A stretch of DNA of 64,000 nt, from positions 89,686,187-89,750,186 of the forward strand of contig NC_079504.1 in the NCBI RefSeq assembly GCF_030052815.1, written 5' to 3'. Within the stretch, counting starts at the first letter, position 1, and every line of letters starts with the position of its first letter. The translations under genes were made by a program, and so were the position numbers. Positions 61,552 to 64,000 of the stretch are shown one piece after another. The DNA is from Hevea brasiliensis. Lineage: Eukaryota > Streptophyta > Magnoliopsida > Malpighiales > Euphorbiaceae. The notes beneath the pieces were generated by a model, which saw only the letters and a list, made by a program, of their open reading frames with translations, was not told the origin of the DNA and ran no database searches.

Positions 61552-63477
61552 ATTTTTGTATACACGTGACGGTTGCAAGAATCTCTTTTTTGATTGTAAA
61601 GTATTTCTTTAGACAATCATTCCAATGTGTAGAATGGAATTGAACTATTTGTTCTTTTCCATTTTTAATTTGTTTTAAAATCCCACCATAACCTAACTCT
61701 GAGGCATCTGTTTCAGCTACCTTAAGGGCTAATGGACTCGCTAAATGCAGACAAGGAATGGTTTGGACCTGTTGTTTAATGTGATGGATCACTTCAGTGT
61801 GATGATCTGCCCATGGAATATGATTTTTCTTTAACTTATCATGCAAAGGTTTTGCTAGACGGTTAATATTTGAACAAAAATCTAAGACATAATTCAAGCT
61901 ATCGAAGAATCTCTGTAGCTGGGTTTTATCCAAGATTTTATAATGAAATTTGTTTGAAAATTCTAGACTTCTCTCTATTGGAGTAATGGTTCCTTGGGAT
62001 ATGTAGTTGCCTAGAAACCTAACCTTGGTTTGGAAGAGAGAAATCTTTGATTTTGAAACGGCAAGGCCATTTCATTTTGTAACAGAGAAGAATGTTCTTA
62101 AGTGTTTGAAGTGTTGTTCAATTGACTCTGAGAACACAAGAACATCATCTATATAGACTATGCAAAATTTTGAATATGGATTAAAGATTTCATTCATAAT
62201 TCTCTGGAACACTAATTGGGCATTTTTCAAGACAAAAGGCATGACTTTCCACTCATACTGTCCAAAGGGAACTGTGAATGCAGTTTTGTATATGTCTTTT
62301 GGATCAATTTGTGTTTGCCAAAATCCTGATTTCATATCAAATTTGGAAAATACAATTGTAGAATGAAGTTTTTGTAAAAGATCTTTCTTATTTGAAATTG
62401 GATACCTGATCTATTTTAAAGCTTTATTAAGAGGTTTATAATTAATTACTAATCTACGAGTGCCTCTTTCTATTTCTTAATTTTTATTTACTTAAAAAGC
62501 TACACAACTCCAAAATTTCTGAACGACAGTGTTGTTCTAGTTCATCATTCATCTGGATTGGTCTGACTTTTGTAGGTATCTGTTTTTCATCAAAACCATT
62601 TTCATATGGTAAATCTACCATATGTTGTTTTCGATTCCAAAAAGCATTTGGTAAATCAGAATAAATTTCTTTTTCAATTTGGGTTTAAAATCAGAAATTT
62701 TCTTTTTCACCAAATCATTTTGTAATTGTTTTTCAATTCTTGTTAAAGAAACATCTTGCTGTAAATACAACAAGTGTTTCTTCTTTCCTTCTATTAAAAC
62801 ATTAATCTCATTATTATAAATGGAACAAGCTTTTATAATATTGAGATTTCTTGTTTTTCGTTTTGTTTGTTTTGTAGTTTTGAAGGAGATATTATCATCG
62901 TTATCCTTGTAGGGAGTTATCAAGTTAATGGAAGGAGTCCCTTATATTGCACTATGATGAAAATCTTGGACAATTACAAATGAGGTTTTGAAAAGAAAAT
63001 CATCATTAGCTATGGAGGCTTCTGTCTTATAGCTAACAGCCATATTCGAATTTTTGCGGCTGAAAGTTTTTCAGTGGTTTTTTTATAAAATTTCTTTGGA
63101 ATAATTCATTCTTTAATGTTGTTCAAATCTACTCCTGTATCAAATAAAGCAATTGTATTAATTTTGAAATCTTTTGAAAATACAATGGTAGTTTTTATTA
63201 AATATTTTCTGGAAGTAATCTGGTTGAGGATGAAAAGAAAATCTTCTGTAGGTTTTTAAGTTTCCAAACTATTTTATTTATTTTTCTTAGATTCTTCCTG
63301 GGGTTTTGAAAGTAAAAGCTAGATTGCTTTTGAGTCCTGTGCCTGTTTTTCTTTAAGCTGTTTAAGCTCATTCTTAGTGATTTTTATTTCTTTTTGAAGG
63401 TAATGGACTAGAGTTTTGAATTGTTTTAGAGGTTTCTTTCTACCTGTTATGGTTGTAAGGCCATTCGTGGGTTTTTC
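61552..63477 (-). pseudogene. Endogenous pararetrovirus (Caulimoviridae type): protease-RT-RNase H remnant
   Basis: Old copy of a plant DNA virus polyprotein, on the minus strand. In viral order: a Lys/Glu-rich coiled segment (63477-63290), protease with L-F-D-T-G (about 63125-63150), a charged linker (frame 62923-62615), and RT from about 62510 (V-I-N-Y-K-P-L-N) through G-F-W-Q and Y-I-D-D (about 62150) in frame 62335-62072. RNase H follows in frame 61933-61552 with E-T-D-A-S (about 61710) and T-I-K-K-E-I. Stops interrupt protease, linker and RT (for example at 62072). Petuvirus/florendovirus-like is the best guess. Coat and movement domains are not in the window. Confidence 0.8.
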
Positions 63478-64000
63478 TGTAACACCCTCCCCGTAGCAAC
63501 TCCGTACATTCTCACAGCTAGAACGTCCGAAAAAATATTTAAACTAAAGTCAGGAACCAAAATTAACTCAAATATTAACAAGAAAAATTTAGTAAAAATT
63601 TTAGAAATAAAATACAACCAAGCAAACGATGTGCCCAAGCGATGGGTAATCGGAGGAAGTTGCAAGAGCCCTAGACCCGTTGGAATAATTATAAAATAAT
63701 TTTTGTGACTCCTGAGAATGTTAATTGATGTTCCCATTGCATTAGAATGACTAGAAAATACCTAGAAAAAATTTTCAATCCGATTTTGACCCGTTAAGCC
63801 AAACGGAGGGCATTTTGGTCATTTCGCCTTCAGAGACGATTTTTGGCCGACTTGTCCAGTTAAGTAAATAATTATTATGAATCAAAATATGAATAAATAT
63901 TGCTAAAAATTGAATTGAAAATGAGTAGAGAAAAGAAGAAAAGAAAATGAAGGAAAATGCTTAATTATGACATATGGTGAAGTCATTTAAAAGCCCCCCT
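63478..64000 (+). repeat. Start of another Tekay-like LTR (runs off the window)
   Basis: TGTAACACCCTCCCCG marks the LTR 5' end. A weak 5S-like box C (AAGCGATGGGTAATC, about 63638) lies at the same offset as in the other LTRs, and GGCATTTTGGTCATTTCG-type sequence follows. Only about 520 bp is visible. The frame 63447-63737 is a shadow. Confidence 0.7.

Overview
This window is intergenic heterochromatin from a flowering-plant nuclear genome, with no supportable host gene. It is AT-rich and made almost entirely of nested LTR retrotransposons: Ty1/copia, and Ty3/gypsy elements of Tekay/Del type with LTRs of about 4 kb. There is also one decayed endogenous pararetrovirus (Caulimoviridae type). The element types point to a dicot; a woody Malpighiales species such as rubber tree is only a guess.

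Layout. (1) 1-12463: remnant of Tekay-like element A (plus strand, 5' LTR outside the window), interrupted at 783-10287 by complete copia element C1 (TSD TTATG). Element A itself sits in the leader of an older copia. (2) 12464-12476: assembly gap. (3) 12477-19969: a Tekay-like LTR on the minus strand, split by a solo LTR (15311-19572, TSD ACCGA). (4) 19970-55462: one old copia element (C-old) in three pieces: LTR tail and leader 19970-21587, leader 37440-38758, gag-pol 52877-55462. It is split first by Tekay-like element B (21588-37439, TSD TGAAT) and then by Tekay-like element G5 (38759-52876, minus strand, TSD TTGAA). B carries complete copia element C2 (25763-35283, TSD ATAAA/GTAAA). One G5 LTR carries another solo LTR (41504-45137, TSD CTCAA). 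(5) 55463-59241: two truncated LTRs of a further gypsy family. (6) 59242-63477: minus-strand pararetrovirus pseudogene (protease, RT, RNase H), split by copia solo LTR C3 (59441-61551). (7) 63478-64000: start of another Tekay-like LTR.

A and B share the same insertion site, the same internal deletion and the same odd 3' end, so their loci are copies of one ancestral segment. Each copy was later hit by the same copia family at a different position. C1 and C2 both lack the aspartic protease and carry a four-unit 23-bp repeat grown from the gag zinc-knuckle codons, so this subfamily was probably mobilised in trans. All Tekay-like elements here keep only gag and protease remnants, or gag plus a scrap of integrase.

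The observations most worth following are: a 5S-rRNA-like box A/box C module at a fixed position in every Tekay-like LTR; a periodic hairpin array in the copia leader; the protease-less copia subfamily; and a pattern in which CAG/CTG sites are rewritten to CG/TCG, which creates many of the apparent frameshifts and may be a sequencing artefact at methylated CHG sites.
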